The notes beneath the pieces were generated by a model. It was not told the DNA's origin. It made no database searches and saw only the letters and a program-made list of their open reading frames with translations. The translations under genes were made by a program, and so were the position numbers. This document shows, piece by piece, positions 46,526 to 56,514 of a DNA stretch of 64,000 bases. Origin of the DNA: Zavarzinia compransoris (GTDB lineage: Bacteria > Pseudomonadota > Alphaproteobacteria > Zavarziniales > Zavarziniaceae); the NCBI RefSeq assembly GCF_003173055.1, contig NZ_QGLF01000002.1:310322-374321 (forward strand), in the 5' to 3' direction. Positions within the stretch are counted from its first letter, which is position 1; every line of letters starts with the position of its first letter.

Positions 46526-47902
46526 TCAGACGCCCTGGCGCGCTTCGCCCGGCAGGGGCACGGTCACGCCCTCGTCGGTATATTGCTTCAGCTTGTTGCG
46601 CAGGGTGCGGATCGAGATGCCGAGGATATTGGCGGCATGGGTGCGGTTGCCCAGGCAATGGTCCAGGGTGTCCAGGATCAGGTCGCGCTCGACGTCGGCG
46701 ACCGTGCGCCCGACCAGGCCGCGGGGACCGGCCCCGGCCCCGGCCGCGGCGGCCAGCGAGGCGACGGGACCGGCGGCGACCGGCGCCATGTCGGCCGGGC
46801 GCGAGCCGTCGGGCAGGACCACGGCCGCGGGCTCGATGGTGGTGCCGGGCGACAGCAGCACGGCGCGGTGCATGGTGTTCTCCAGCTCGCGCACATTGCC
46901 CCGCCAGCTGTAACCGACCAGGACCTTGCGGGCATCGTCCGAGATCACCTTGGGGCCGGTCGCGTTCAGTTCCGCATATTTGCGGGCGAAATGGTCGGCC
47001 AGCAGCAGGACGTCGGCCGGGCGCCGGCGCAAGGGCGGCAGCTTCAGGTTGACGACGTTCAGGCGGAACAGCAGGTCTTCGCGGAAGCTGCCCTTCTTAA
47101 CCTCTTCCGCGAGGTCGCGGTTCGAGGTGGCGATGACCCTGATGTCCACCTTCACCGGCTTGGTGCCGCCCACCCGGTCGATCTCGCGCTCCTGGATCGC
47201 GCGCAGCAGCTTCGCCTGGAGCCGCACGTCCATTTCCGAGATTTCGTCGAGCAGCAGGGTGCCGCCGTTCGCTTCCTCGAACTTGCCGATGCGCCGGGCC
47301 ACGGCGCCGGTGAAGGCGCCCTTCTCATGGCCGAACAATTCGCTTTCCAGCAGGTTTTCCGGGATCGCCGCGCAATTCACCGAGACGAAGGGTGCATTGG
47401 CCCGCCGGCTCTTGCGGTGGACGAAGCGGGCCATCACTTCCTTGCCGGTGCCGCTTTCGCCGGTGATCAGGATCGAGGCTTCGCTGGGCGCCACCTGTTC
47501 GGCCAGGCGCACCACTTCCGCCATGGCGGGGTCGCGGTAGAGGAGATTGTGGCTTTCCTCGGCCACGGCTTCGAGCACGGCGGCGATCAATTCCGGTTCC
47601 GGCGGCAGGGGGACATATTCCTTGGCCCCGGCGCGGATGGCCTGGACCGCGGCGCGGGTGTCGGAGCCGATGCCGCAGGCGACGACGGGGACATGGATGT
47701 GCTCGGCGGCCAGGGCCTGGATCAGGCTGGCGATATCGAGGCGGACGTCGACCATCAGGAGATCGGCGCCGCGCCCGGCACGCAGCGCGTTCAGGGCCCC
47801 TTCGACCGAATCCGCATGCGCCACCTTGGCGCCCCGCTGCATCGCGATCTTCGAGGCGGCGCCGAATTCACCGGACAGGGAACCGACAATCATCAACCGC
47901 AT
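46526..47902 (-). CDS. flbD: Sigma-54-dependent flagellar activator FlbD
   Basis: 458 residues. The receiver-like N-terminus (MRLMIVGSLSGEFGAASKIAMQRGAKVAHADS) matches FlbD and lacks the usual acidic pair and the Lys near its end (EYVPLPP), which fits FlbD's phosphorylation-independent control. The AAA+ domain is complete: GESGTGKE, GAFTGA for sigma-54 contact, GGTLLLDEISEM and FREDLLFRLNV. A Fis-like helix-turn-helix (CLGNRTHAANILGISIRTLRNKL) follows. It activates later flagellar genes. It sits between fliN and flhA. Confidence 0.94.
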   Translation of the reverse strand: MRLMIVGSLSGEFGAASKIAMQRGAKVAHADSVEGALNALRAGRGADLLMVDVRLDIASLIQALAAEHIHVPVVACGIGSDTRAAVQAIRAGAKEYVPLPPEPELIAAVLEAVAEESHNLLYRDPAMAEVVRLAEQVAPSEASILITGESGTGKEVMARFVHRKSRRANAPFVSVNCAAIPENLLESELFGHEKGAFTGAVARRIGKFEEANGGTLLLDEISEMDVRLQAKLLRAIQEREIDRVGGTKPVKVDIRVIATSNRDLAEEVKKGSFREDLLFRLNVVNLKLPPLRRRPADVLLLADHFARKYAELNATGPKVISDDARKVLVGYSWRGNVRELENTMHRAVLLSPGTTIEPAAVVLPDGSRPADMAPVAAGPVASLAAAAGAGAGPRGLVGRTVADVERDLILDTLDHCLGNRTHAANILGISIRTLRNKLKQYTDEGVTVPLPGEARQGV

Positions 47903-47915
47903 GTTCCGATACTCC

Positions 47916-48245
47916 TCAGCGCCGGTCGCCCTTGATGATCTCGGTCATGGTGATGCCGAGACGGTCCTCGACCACCACCACCTCGCCGCGCGCCACCAGC
48001 CTGTTGTTCACATAGATGTCGATCGCCTCGCCCACCTTGCGGTCCAGCTCGATCACCGCGCCCTTGCCGATGCGCAGCAACTGGCTGACCTGGAGCCGGG
48101 ACTTGCCGAGCACGGCGGAGACCGAGACCGGGATGTCGAACACGGCTTCGAGGTCCTGGGCGGCGCGGGTGATCTCGCCGTCCTCGGCCGTCTGGCCCTG
48201 GGCGGCTTGCAGTTCCTCGAAGTTCAGGTCGCGGTCGGCGGGCAT
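47916..48245 (-). CDS. fliN: Flagellar motor switch protein FliN
   Basis: 109 residues. The SpoA domain reads DLEAVFDIPVSVSAVLGKSRLQVSQLLRIGKGAVIELDRKVGEAIDIYVNNRLVARGEVVVVEDRLGITMTEII, the full FliN consensus. FliN forms the C-ring base with FliM and takes part in export. fliM is not in the window. It lies between fliH and flbD, with gaps of 18 and 13 bases, inside the flagellar operon. Confidence 0.96.
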   Translation of the reverse strand: MPADRDLNFEELQAAQGQTAEDGEITRAAQDLEAVFDIPVSVSAVLGKSRLQVSQLLRIGKGAVIELDRKVGEAIDIYVNNRLVARGEVVVVEDRLGITMTEIIKGDRR

Positions 48246-48263
48246 GGCGGGATCCTGGCGGTC

Positions 48264-48893
48264 TCAGCGCTGTTGGGCGGTGACATAGCGGTCGACGGCC
48301 GAGGCGACCGCCTCGGCCAGGGCGGCGCCATCCCGCAGGATGCCGCCGTTGGTCCATTCGATGTTGACGTCGCCGGGGGCGAGCTGCGCATCGCCCAGCA
48401 CCACCACCTGGCCGGGGAAGGCCCGGGCCTCCGCCTGGGCCAGGAAACGGGCGCGGGCCTCGTCCAGCAGGCTGTCGGCGACATGGATCACCACGCGCGG
48501 CTCGTCCTTGAGGTCGGTCAGGCAGTCGGCGACCATGGCGTCCATCTCGGCCAGCGGCAGGCGCGCGGTCAGGGCCTCGCACAGGCGCCGGGCGACGGCA
48601 TGGCCAAGGCTGGCGGCATCGGCGCGCAGCCGCGCTTCCGATGCGGCCAGCTGGTCGCGCAGGGCCGAAAGCGCCGCCCCCAGCCGCTCCTCCGCCTCGG
48701 CCAGGCGGGCGTCGTTGTCGGCCGCCTGTTCGGCGCGGCCGGCGGCCATCCCCTCGGCATGGGCGGCGGCGCGGGCGGCGTTCAGGTCGTCCAGGCTGAA
48801 GGTCGGCGGCGGCGGGGCCGCGGTCTTCTTCGGCCGCGCCGGATTGGGATTGAAATCCGTGTCGAAGGTGAATTTCACCGGGTCCCGGTTCAT
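48264..48893 (-). CDS. fliH: FliH-like flagellar export regulator
   Basis: 209 residues. A Pro/Ala-rich N-terminus with FSLDDLNAARAAAHAEGMAAGRAEQAADND gives the expected linker and small-residue helix (AxxxG pattern). A coiled-coil follows (LAEAEERLGAALSALRDQLAASEARL), and the C-terminal domain has VVIHVADSLLDEA and VEWTNGG-like IEWTNGGILRDGAALAEAV. FliH holds the FliI ATPase at the export gate. Location between fliG and fliN supports the call. fliI itself is absent from the window. Confidence 0.8.
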   Translation of the reverse strand: MNRDPVKFTFDTDFNPNPARPKKTAAPPPPTFSLDDLNAARAAAHAEGMAAGRAEQAADNDARLAEAEERLGAALSALRDQLAASEARLRADAASLGHAVARRLCEALTARLPLAEMDAMVADCLTDLKDEPRVVIHVADSLLDEARARFLAQAEARAFPGQVVVLGDAQLAPGDVNIEWTNGGILRDGAALAEAVASAVDRYVTAQQR

Positions 48894-48909
48894 GCGCGTC
48901 TTCCCCGGC

Positions 48910-49926
48910 TCAATAGATCAGCTCGTCGTCGCCCTTGTTCTCGGCAAGGACGATCTGACCCTGGGCGGCGAGTTCCTTGGCGCTCTGCACCATCTGCATC
49001 TGCGCCTCGTCGACGTCGCGCAGCCGGACCGGCCCCATCTGCTCCATCTCCTCGCGCAGCAGCTTGGCCGCGCGTTCCGACATGTTGGAGAAGAACATGT
49101 CGCGCAGCGTGTCCGACGCGCCCTTGAGGGCCAGCGCAAGGCGGCTCTTCTCGATCGCGCGCATCAGCACCTGCACGCCGTTCGGGTCGAGCTTCTGCAA
49201 GTCCTCGAAGGTGAACATCAGCGCCTTGATCTTGTCGGCACTCTCGCGGTTGCGCTCCTCCAGGGCGGTGATGAATTTCGCCTCGGTGCCGCGGTCCAGG
49301 TTGTTGAAGATCTCGGCGATCAGTTCGTGGGCGTCGCGCCGGGCCGTGCGGGCGAGGTTCGACATGAATTCGGTGCGCAGCGTCTGCTCGACCTTGTCCA
49401 GCACTTCCTTCTGCACCGATTCCATGCGCAGCATGCGGTTGACGACTTCGAGGGCGAAATCCTCGGGCAGGTTGGCGAGCACGCGGGCGGCGTGTTCCGG
49501 CTTGATCTTGGACAGGACGACGGCGACGGTCTGGGGATATTCGTTCTTCAGGTAGGCGGCCAGGACCTGCTCGTTCACATTGCCGAGCTTGTCCCACATG
49601 GTGCGGCCGGCGGGGCCGCGGATCTCTTCCATGATCTGGGTGACGCGGTCGCCGGGCAGCGACTTGGACAGCAGGCGTTCCGTCGATTCGAAGGAACCGA
49701 TCAGGTTGCCGGACGTGGTCATCTGCGAGGCGAATTCGATGAACACGCGCTCGACCATATTGGCGTTGATCCGGCCGAGCGTCGCCATGGCGGACGAGAT
49801 TTCCTTGATCTCGTCGTCGTCCATCAGGCGCCACAGGGGCGCGCCGTGATCCTCGCCGAGCGCGAGCATGAGAACGGCGGCCTTCTCGGGGCCGCTCAGG
49901 GGGCGGGTGTCGTCCTTGGCGGCCAT
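48910..49926 (-). CDS. fliG: Flagellar motor switch protein FliG
   Basis: 338 residues, normal length. [41 protein letters not shown] and [34 protein letters not shown] are the armadillo-like N and middle domains. The C-terminal torque domain has [33 protein letters not shown] and [33 protein letters not shown], with the charged residues that meet the stator. It starts one base past the fliF stop and forms the C-ring top. Confidence 0.97.
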   Translation of the reverse strand: MAAKDDTRPLSGPEKAAVLMLALGEDHGAPLWRLMDDDEIKEISSAMATLGRINANMVERVFIEFASQMTTSGNLIGSFESTERLLSKSLPGDRVTQIMEEIRGPAGRTMWDKLGNVNEQVLAAYLKNEYPQTVAVVLSKIKPEHAARVLANLPEDFALEVVNRMLRMESVQKEVLDKVEQTLRTEFMSNLARTARRDAHELIAEIFNNLDRGTEAKFITALEERNRESADKIKALMFTFEDLQKLDPNGVQVLMRAIEKSRLALALKGASDTLRDMFFSNMSERAAKLLREEMEQMGPVRLRDVDEAQMQMVQSAKELAAQGQIVLAENKGDDELIY

Positions 49927-49927
49927 G

Positions 49928-51598
49928 TCACTGCTCCCGATACATCCAGTTGCGCATGATCGCGATCGCCTCTTCCGGGTGGCGCTGGACGATCTCGCCG
50001 ACCTTCTTCAGGCTCGACGCCTTCACCCGGCCCTCGATATTGGCGATGTCGACCATCTGCTCGAACTCGTCCTCGGCCGTGGCGGCGCCGGCCGGGCCGG
50101 CCAGCATCGGGCGGCCGTCCGGGCCGGGCAGGGCGGCCTGGCCGGGCATGGCCCCCGGCATTCCCGCCAGGGCGCCGGCGCCGGCCAGCGCCGGGGTCGC
50201 CCCCGGCACCGGGCCCAGCAGGCGGGCGACCAGCGGCCGGATGACGAAGAGGGTGAGCAGCAGGGCAACGAGGCCGAGGATCGCGATCTCGCCGATCTTG
50301 AAATAGTCGGCCTTGGTCATGCCGAGGAAGCCGGCGTCGCCCGTGCCGCCGTCCGCCGGCAGGCTGGTGTCGACGAAGGGCAGGTTGACGACGCGGACCT
50401 GGTCGCCGCGCTGCTGGTCGAAGCCGATGGCGGATTTGACCAGGGTTTCCAGCTGTTCCAGTTCCTGCTGGCTGCGCGGCTGGTAGCTGCGGCTGCCGTC
50501 GGCCTGGGCCTGATAGGTGCCGTCGACCAGGATGGCGACGGAAATCCGCTTCACCCGGCCGCCTTCCTGCATCGTGGTCTGCTGGGTGCGGGAGATTTCG
50601 TAGTTGGTCGTCTCCTCGCTGCGGTCGGCGGAGGAGGACTGGCCGGCGCCGCCGCCCTGGTTCTGGCCGCCCGGCAGGTTGCCCTGGACGGTGACCGGGC
50701 CGTTGCCGCCCTCGGTGTTGCGCGAGCGGTCGGTGACGGTCTGGGTGGAGCGCACCACCTGGCCGTCCGGATCATAGGTTTCGGTCTGGGTGGTGACGCG
50801 GTCGTAGTCGAGTTCGGCCGTCACCTCGGCGCGGACCTTGTCGGCCCCGACCGACGACGCGATCAATTGTTCGAGCGAGCGGCGCAGGCGCGCTTCGTAT
50901 TCCCGGGTCTTGGTGGCGGCGGCCTGGGCCGGATCGGCGGCCAGCGCATCGCCGTTGCCGGCGGCCAGCAGGTTGCCCCGGTCGTCGACGATCGAGACCC
51001 GCTCCGGCTTCAGGCCGGGCACGGCGGCGGCGGTCAATTGCTGGATGGCGCGGACCTGGGCGCCGTCCAGGCTGCCCGAGCGCAGCTTCAGGACGATCGA
51101 GGCGGAGGGCGGCTCGGTCTCGCGGGCGAAGAGCTGGCGCTGCGGCAGCACGAGGTGGACGCGGGCGGCGGCGATCCGGTCGATCGAGCCGATGGAGCGG
51201 GCGATCTCGCCCTCGAGCGCGCGGAGATGGTTGATGTTCTGGACGAAGCTGGTGGTGCCGATGGCATCGCCGCGGTCGAAGATCTCGTAGCCCATGGAGC
51301 CGCCGGCGGGCATGCCGCTTTCGGCCATGGTCATGCGCAGGCGGGCGACCTGGTCCTCGGGCACCATGATGCGGGTGCCGTCGGCGGACAATTGGTAGGG
51401 GACCTTCAGTTCCTCCAGCTTCTGGACGATCTGGCCTGAGTCGGCGAGGGCGAGGTCGCCGTAGAGCAAGGCATAGGACGGTGCCGTCATACGGTTGGCG
51501 GCAAAGGCGAGGAAGGCGACCACGGCCACGGTCACGCCGCCCAGCGCCAGCAGGCGGCGCAGGCCCAGCGCCCTCAATCGCGTCAGCAACTCGTTCAT
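49928..51598 (-). CDS. fliF: Flagellar MS-ring protein FliF
   Basis: 556 residues. Two membrane segments flank a large periplasmic part: [19 protein letters not shown] near 15-33 and [23 protein letters not shown] near 440-462. Ring-building motifs are [70 protein letters not shown] and [16 protein letters not shown]. The C-terminal tail ([41 protein letters not shown]) binds FliG. It is the first gene of the leftward flagellar operon. Confidence 0.96.
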   Translation of the reverse strand: MNELLTRLRALGLRRLLALGGVTVAVVAFLAFAANRMTAPSYALLYGDLALADSGQIVQKLEELKVPYQLSADGTRIMVPEDQVARLRMTMAESGMPAGGSMGYEIFDRGDAIGTTSFVQNINHLRALEGEIARSIGSIDRIAAARVHLVLPQRQLFARETEPPSASIVLKLRSGSLDGAQVRAIQQLTAAAVPGLKPERVSIVDDRGNLLAAGNGDALAADPAQAAATKTREYEARLRRSLEQLIASSVGADKVRAEVTAELDYDRVTTQTETYDPDGQVVRSTQTVTDRSRNTEGGNGPVTVQGNLPGGQNQGGGAGQSSSADRSEETTNYEISRTQQTTMQEGGRVKRISVAILVDGTYQAQADGSRSYQPRSQQELEQLETLVKSAIGFDQQRGDQVRVVNLPFVDTSLPADGGTGDAGFLGMTKADYFKIGEIAILGLVALLLTLFVIRPLVARLLGPVPGATPALAGAGALAGMPGAMPGQAALPGPDGRPMLAGPAGAATAEDEFEQMVDIANIEGRVKASSLKKVGEIVQRHPEEAIAIMRNWMYREQ

Positions 51599-51651
51599 GG
51601 CGTCCCCGGTGAAAGTCTGCCCGGCCCCGCCGGCGCGCGACCGGACGAGGT

Positions 51652-51667
51652 GGGGGCCGCGGCCCCC
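51652..51667. repeat. 16-bp GC-only palindrome ahead of fliF
   Basis: GGGGGCCGCGGCCCCC is a perfect palindrome about 55 bases before the fliF start codon, in the presumed leader of the flagellar operon. In RNA it would form a very stable stem with a small loop, but no T-run follows. It may be a leader structure or simply a GC-rich chance palindrome. Confidence 0.3.
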
Positions 51668-51728
51668 TCGGCAATAATTTCCCAGTTTCTGCTGAACAAG
51701 TGATTAACGAGAGGGCCCCGATCCCGGC

Positions 51729-52526
51729 TCAACGCCCGCGATAGGCGGGCGGGCGCTTCTCCCGGAACGAGGCGACGCCTTCCGCCGCATCTTCGGTCGC
51801 GGCGAGGCGGGCGGTGATTGCGGAGAGGTCGCCGATCGCCGCCTTCGGCCCTTCCATCAGGGCGAGGCGGGCATTGGCGAGGCTGGCCTGCACGGCCAGC
51901 GGCGCCTGGGCCGCGATGCGGCGGGCGATCGCCAGGGCTGCCGCATATTCCTCGCCTGCGGGCACGATCTCCTGCACGAAGCCATAGGCCTTGGCGGTTT
52001 CGGCGTCGAAATCGTCGCCGGTCAGGATCAGCTTCATGGCATTGCCCCAGCCGGCGCGCTGGGCCATGCGGATGGTGGCGCCGCCATAGGCCATGATGCC
52101 GCGCTTCACTTCCAATTGGGCGAAGCGGCTGTCGCTGGCGGCGACCGCGACATCGGCGGCGAGAATCAGTTCGATGCCGATGGTAAAGCAGATGCCGGCG
52201 GTCGCGACCACCACCGGTTTCGAGGCGCGCCGGCCGTGCAGGCCCAGGGGATCGACCTTGTCGGCCGGGAACAGGGCCTCGCCGCTTTGCTGATAGGCCG
52301 CCATCTTCGGCAGGTCCAGGCCGCCGGTGAAATGGCCGCCCGCCGCATGCAGCAGGGCGACGCGAGCATCGTCCCGCTCCTCGAAGGCGGTATAGGCGTC
52401 GGCCAGTTCGATCAGCATCTTCGGGGTGAAGCCGTTCCGCTTCTCCGCCCGGTCGATGCAGATGGCGAAGACGCCGCCGTCCAGCAGGGTCGTCGTGATC
52501 TGTCCGTCCTCGTGACGCTCGCTCAT
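51729..52526 (-). CDS. Enoyl-CoA hydratase/isomerase (crotonase) family protein
   Basis: 265 residues from the ATG at 52526 (an in-frame ATG six codons earlier is possible). The crotonase fold is shown by [17 protein letters not shown], the oxyanion-hole segment [11 protein letters not shown], and [27 protein letters not shown] with the second oxyanion Gly. The usual catalytic Glu pair is not both present: the segment [25 protein letters not shown] has Glu in the first and Gly-Gly in the second position. Substrate is unknown, perhaps a fatty or aromatic CoA thioester. It is an isolated gene between the flagellar operon and rpmJ. Confidence 0.88.
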   Translation of the reverse strand: MSERHEDGQITTTLLDGGVFAICIDRAEKRNGFTPKMLIELADAYTAFEERDDARVALLHAAGGHFTGGLDLPKMAAYQQSGEALFPADKVDPLGLHGRRASKPVVVATAGICFTIGIELILAADVAVAASDSRFAQLEVKRGIMAYGGATIRMAQRAGWGNAMKLILTGDDFDAETAKAYGFVQEIVPAGEEYAAALAIARRIAAQAPLAVQASLANARLALMEGPKAAIGDLSAITARLAATEDAAEGVASFREKRPPAYRGR

Positions 52527-52600
52527 CCTCTCGCCGCTCCTCATTATTCTTATGGGGTGGCTATGGGCCCATAGGGCGGGCGCGGATGCAAGCTGCGACG

Positions 52601-52629
52601 TTGACAGAAGGGGGGCGCATCAGTATGGT
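52601..52629 (+). promoter_or_regulatory. Sigma-70-type promoter of rpmJ
   Basis: TTGACA (52601-52606) and TATGGT (52624-52629) are separated by 17 bases, a near-ideal housekeeping promoter for a ribosomal gene. Transcription would start about 64 bases before the rpmJ ATG. A 14-bp palindrome (CTATGGGCCCATAG, 52561-52574) lies just upstream. Confidence 0.75.
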
Positions 52630-52699
52630 CCGCCCTCACTTTGCGGCGCCTTTGGGGCGCCCGTCTCGTTTCAGGGCCCCCGGGGCCGGGTTGGTTGTC

Positions 52700-52825
52700 A
52701 TGAAGATCGTCAATTCGCTGAAGTCGCTGAAGACCCGTCACCGTGACTGCCGCGTGATCCGCCGCCGCGGCCGCGTCTACGTCATCAACAAGACCCAGCG
52801 CCGCTACAAGGCCCGCCAGGGCTGA
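52700..52825 (+). CDS. rpmJ: Ribosomal protein L36
   Basis: 41 residues, starting [20 protein letters not shown] and ending [12 protein letters not shown]. This is the alphaproteobacterial L36 form (YkgO-like), which lacks the four zinc ligands of the C+ type and keeps only one Cys. The ATG at 52700 is the right start; open frame upstream is not conserved. A strong promoter precedes it. Convincing by sequence despite its size. Confidence 0.96.
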   Translation: MKIVNSLKSLKTRHRDCRVIRRRGRVYVINKTQRRYKARQG

Positions 52826-52848
52826 GTCCGGCGCCCGGGCGCAGTACC

Positions 52849-53451
52849 TTGTCCGCGGTCGTCTTCGATCTCGGCAAGGTCCTGATCGACTGGGACCCGC
52901 GCTATCTCTACCGCCGGCACTTCGGTGCCGATGTCGCGGCGATGGAAGAGTTCCTCTCCTCCGTCTGCACCATGGCCTGGCACACCCGCTGCGATGCGGG
53001 CGTCCCCATGGTCGAGAATGTCCGCAGCCTCGCGGCGCGCCATCCCGACAAGGCCGGCCTGATCGAAGCCTGGGAACGGGAATGGCCGGCCATGTTCGCC
53101 GGCCCGATCGCGGGCACCGTCGCCCTGCTCGAACGGCTCGACGCCCGGGGCGTGCCGCTTTACGCCATCACCAACTACCCGGCCGACAAATGGGCCGAGG
53201 GGCTGGCGCAATTCCCCTTCCTTGCCCGCTTCCGGGATATTCTCGTCTCCGGCATCGAGAAACTGGCCAAGCCCGATCCGGCGATCTTCGATCTCGCCAT
53301 CCGGCGCTTCGGCCTCCTGCCCGGGCAGAGCCTGTTCATCGACGACCTGGCCGCCAATGTCGCCGCGGCGGCAGAGGCCGGCTTCCAGGTCCATCATTTC
53401 AAGGGGCCGGCCGGGCTCGAAGCCGATCTTTCCGCGCGCGGCCTTCTCTGA
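52849..53451 (+). CDS. HAD-superfamily hydrolase (IA subfamily)
   Basis: 200 residues starting from a TTG at 52849, the only credible start, since VVFDLGKVLIDWDPRYLYR must be included. Motif I has the nucleophile Asp in FDLG (Gly rather than the second Asp). Motif II is in YAITNYP, the conserved Lys in KLAKPDPAIFDLAIRRFGL, and motif IV is FIDDLAANVAAAAEAG. Helical cap residues 15-95 are of the HAD-IA type. It may act on a phosphorylated or haloacid substrate; not decided here. It follows rpmJ by 23 bases and precedes corA by 27. Confidence 0.87.
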   Translation: MSAVVFDLGKVLIDWDPRYLYRRHFGADVAAMEEFLSSVCTMAWHTRCDAGVPMVENVRSLAARHPDKAGLIEAWEREWPAMFAGPIAGTVALLERLDARGVPLYAITNYPADKWAEGLAQFPFLARFRDILVSGIEKLAKPDPAIFDLAIRRFGLLPGQSLFIDDLAANVAAAAEAGFQVHHFKGPAGLEADLSARGLL

Positions 53452-53478
53452 GCCGCGGCGGCAGGGCACAATCCGGCC

Positions 53479-54516
53479 ATGGATACGCCCGCCCCTCATC
53501 CCGATACCACCGAGCCGCCGCGCCGCCGGGTCACCGCCTATGCCCCGGTCGACGGCGCCGTGGTGCCGCTCGGCCTCGTGCCCGGGGCGGAACGGCCGCC
53601 GGGCCTGATCTGGATCGACATGGTCGCGCCCTCGGCGGCGGACCGGCAGCAGGTGGAAGCCTGGACCGGCCTGACGCTGCCCTCGGCCGCGGCGATGCGC
53701 GACATCGCCGCCAGCCAGCGCTTCCGCCGCCGGGGCCAGCGCCTGCGCCTGATCCTGCCGGTGATCGAACTGGACGGCATGGGCCAGTTCTCGGTCCAGC
53801 CCGCCGCCTTCATCCTGACCGAGGACCTGCTGATCACGCTCCGCGAGGGCGAGCCGAACGCCTTCCGCCAGTTCGCCGACGACCTGGTGGAGCGCGACCC
53901 GGGCGAATTGATCTCGGGCGAGGATATGCTGGTCGGCCTGCTCGAAGCGGCAATCGACCATATGGCCGATCTTCTCGAACAGACCGGGCGGGAACTGGCG
54001 CCCCTGTCGCGCCGGGTCTTCACCGCGACCGGCAGCCTGACCGGCCAGGGCCGCCGGCTGGACCGGCACCTGCAGGTGATCCTGCGCCAGGTCGGCAAGC
54101 TGGGCGACCGGGTGGCGGTCATGCTCTATGCCATCGGCTGGCTCGACCCCCTGCCGGAATTCCTGGCCGACCTGTCGCACCACGCCTTCTCGGCCGAGCA
54201 ATTACGCCGCATCGACCTGATGGACCGCGACCTCGCCGGCCTCGAACGGACGGCGGACCATACCCTGTCCCGGGTGCAGATCCTGCTCGATGCCACCATG
54301 GGCACGATTTCCATGCGCCAGACCGCGATCAACAAGGTGATGTCGATCGCCGCCACCATATTCCTGCCGCCCACCCTGATCGGCACGATCTACGGCATGA
54401 ATTTCCAGGCCATGCCGGAATTGGGCTGGCCCTGGGGCTATCCGCTCGCCCTTCTGGCCATGGTGGTCTCGGGCGTCGCGCCCTATCTGTTCATCAAGTG
54501 GCGCGGCTGGCTCTGA
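53479..54516 (+). CDS. corA: CorA-family magnesium/cobalt transporter
   Basis: 345 residues. A long N-terminal cytoplasmic domain with coiled helices leads to two C-terminal membrane helices. Between them lies the selectivity motif YGMNF in TLIGTIYGMNFQAMPELGWPWGYPLALL, the mark of CorA. The stretch TISMRQTAINKVMSIAATIFLPPTL forms the first pore helix, and the protein ends with the basic VAPYLFIKWRGWL. It should move Mg2+ into the cell as a pentamer. Role in Mg2+ or another divalent ion is not further resolved. Confidence 0.93.
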   Translation: MDTPAPHPDTTEPPRRRVTAYAPVDGAVVPLGLVPGAERPPGLIWIDMVAPSAADRQQVEAWTGLTLPSAAAMRDIAASQRFRRRGQRLRLILPVIELDGMGQFSVQPAAFILTEDLLITLREGEPNAFRQFADDLVERDPGELISGEDMLVGLLEAAIDHMADLLEQTGRELAPLSRRVFTATGSLTGQGRRLDRHLQVILRQVGKLGDRVAVMLYAIGWLDPLPEFLADLSHHAFSAEQLRRIDLMDRDLAGLERTADHTLSRVQILLDATMGTISMRQTAINKVMSIAATIFLPPTLIGTIYGMNFQAMPELGWPWGYPLALLAMVVSGVAPYLFIKWRGWL

Positions 54517-54630
54517 CTCTCCCATCTCCGACCCCCCGTTTCAGGGGTGCCGATTCTCAGAACCGGAATTGCCTTCGGCTTTCGACGCGTTACTCTCATC
54601 GCTAATGACAATCTTGTGAGGACGCTTGGG

Positions 54631-55263
54631 ATGACCCTGGCCAGTTCCGGCGGGGCGCGCCGGCCGCGGCAGCGCCGCTCCGCCATCACCCGCGACCGGG
54701 TGGCGCAGGTGGCGCTCGGCCTGTTCAATGCCCAGGGCTATACGCCGGTCACCACCAATGCGATCGCCGAGGCCTGCGGCATTTCGACGGGCAGTCTCTA
54801 CTACCACTTCCGCCATCGGGAAGACGTGCTCTGGTACCTGTTCCAGCGGGTCGAGGCGCGGGTGCGCGGCCTTTTCATCGACTCGCCGTTCAAGGATACG
54901 GGGCTGGCGCTGCTGCGCCGGCAATTGGTCGCGGTGGCCGAAATCCTGACCGAATACCGCTTCTTCTTTCCCGACCAGACCGCGATCCTGCGCCGGGACG
55001 AGCGGGTGGCGGCCGCCTTTCTCGGCCTCCAGACCGATGTGGTCGGGGCGATGCGCGGGCAATTGGCCGGCTGGCTGCGGCCTGCGCACCAGGGCGACCG
55101 CCTGGTGCCGCCGGATGCGGAGGGGCTGGCCCGGGCGCTGTGGCTGATGATGACCAATTGGGTGACCTACCTCCATTCCCGCGGCGAATCCGTCGAAACC
55201 GCCGCGGTGGCGGGGGCGGTGCCGGTGGCGCTCGCCCTGCTCGATCCTTATATTCCGCTCTGA
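54631..55263 (+). CDS. TetR family transcriptional regulator
   Basis: 210 residues from the ATG at 54631; a GTG start at 54547 would add 28 unconserved residues. The helix-turn-helix runs RDRVAQVALGLFNAQGYTPVTTNAIAEACGISTGSLYYHFRHREDVLWYLFQRVE. The C-terminal domain has FRFFPDQ-like YRFFFPDQTAILRRDERVAAAFLGLQ, as in regulators related to the TetR_C_11 or BetI type. It is a single gene between corA and mreB with no obvious target. Ligand and operon are unknown. Confidence 0.9.
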   Translation: MTLASSGGARRPRQRRSAITRDRVAQVALGLFNAQGYTPVTTNAIAEACGISTGSLYYHFRHREDVLWYLFQRVEARVRGLFIDSPFKDTGLALLRRQLVAVAEILTEYRFFFPDQTAILRRDERVAAAFLGLQTDVVGAMRGQLAGWLRPAHQGDRLVPPDAEGLARALWLMMTNWVTYLHSRGESVETAAVAGAVPVALALLDPYIPL

Positions 55264-55363
55264 GGCGTCCTTGGCCGCCGGGTCGCGGTAGCCAATGGTG
55301 CGGCAACGCAAGATTCGGCGTTGAGCCGCGGCGCATGAGTCTTTAAACAAGGGCGCAAGCTAG

Positions 55364-56455
<1,092 letters not shown>

Positions 56456-56514
56456 TTTCAGATCGTCCACAGGCATTCCCGAGACCGACTCAGGGTCTTC
56501 GACGGGGGCAGGTC

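Noticed and set aside
43276-47052. A 1258-residue plus-strand open frame opposite flhF, flhA and part of flbD
   Set aside because: Antisense shadow of three well-supported flagellar genes, without domain motifs.
51600-51720. Possible sigma-54 promoter (TGGGAAATTATTGC on the minus strand) before fliF
   Set aside because: The GG and GC elements are 9 rather than 10 bases apart, and the -24 element lacks the usual C-A-C, so the match is not adequate.
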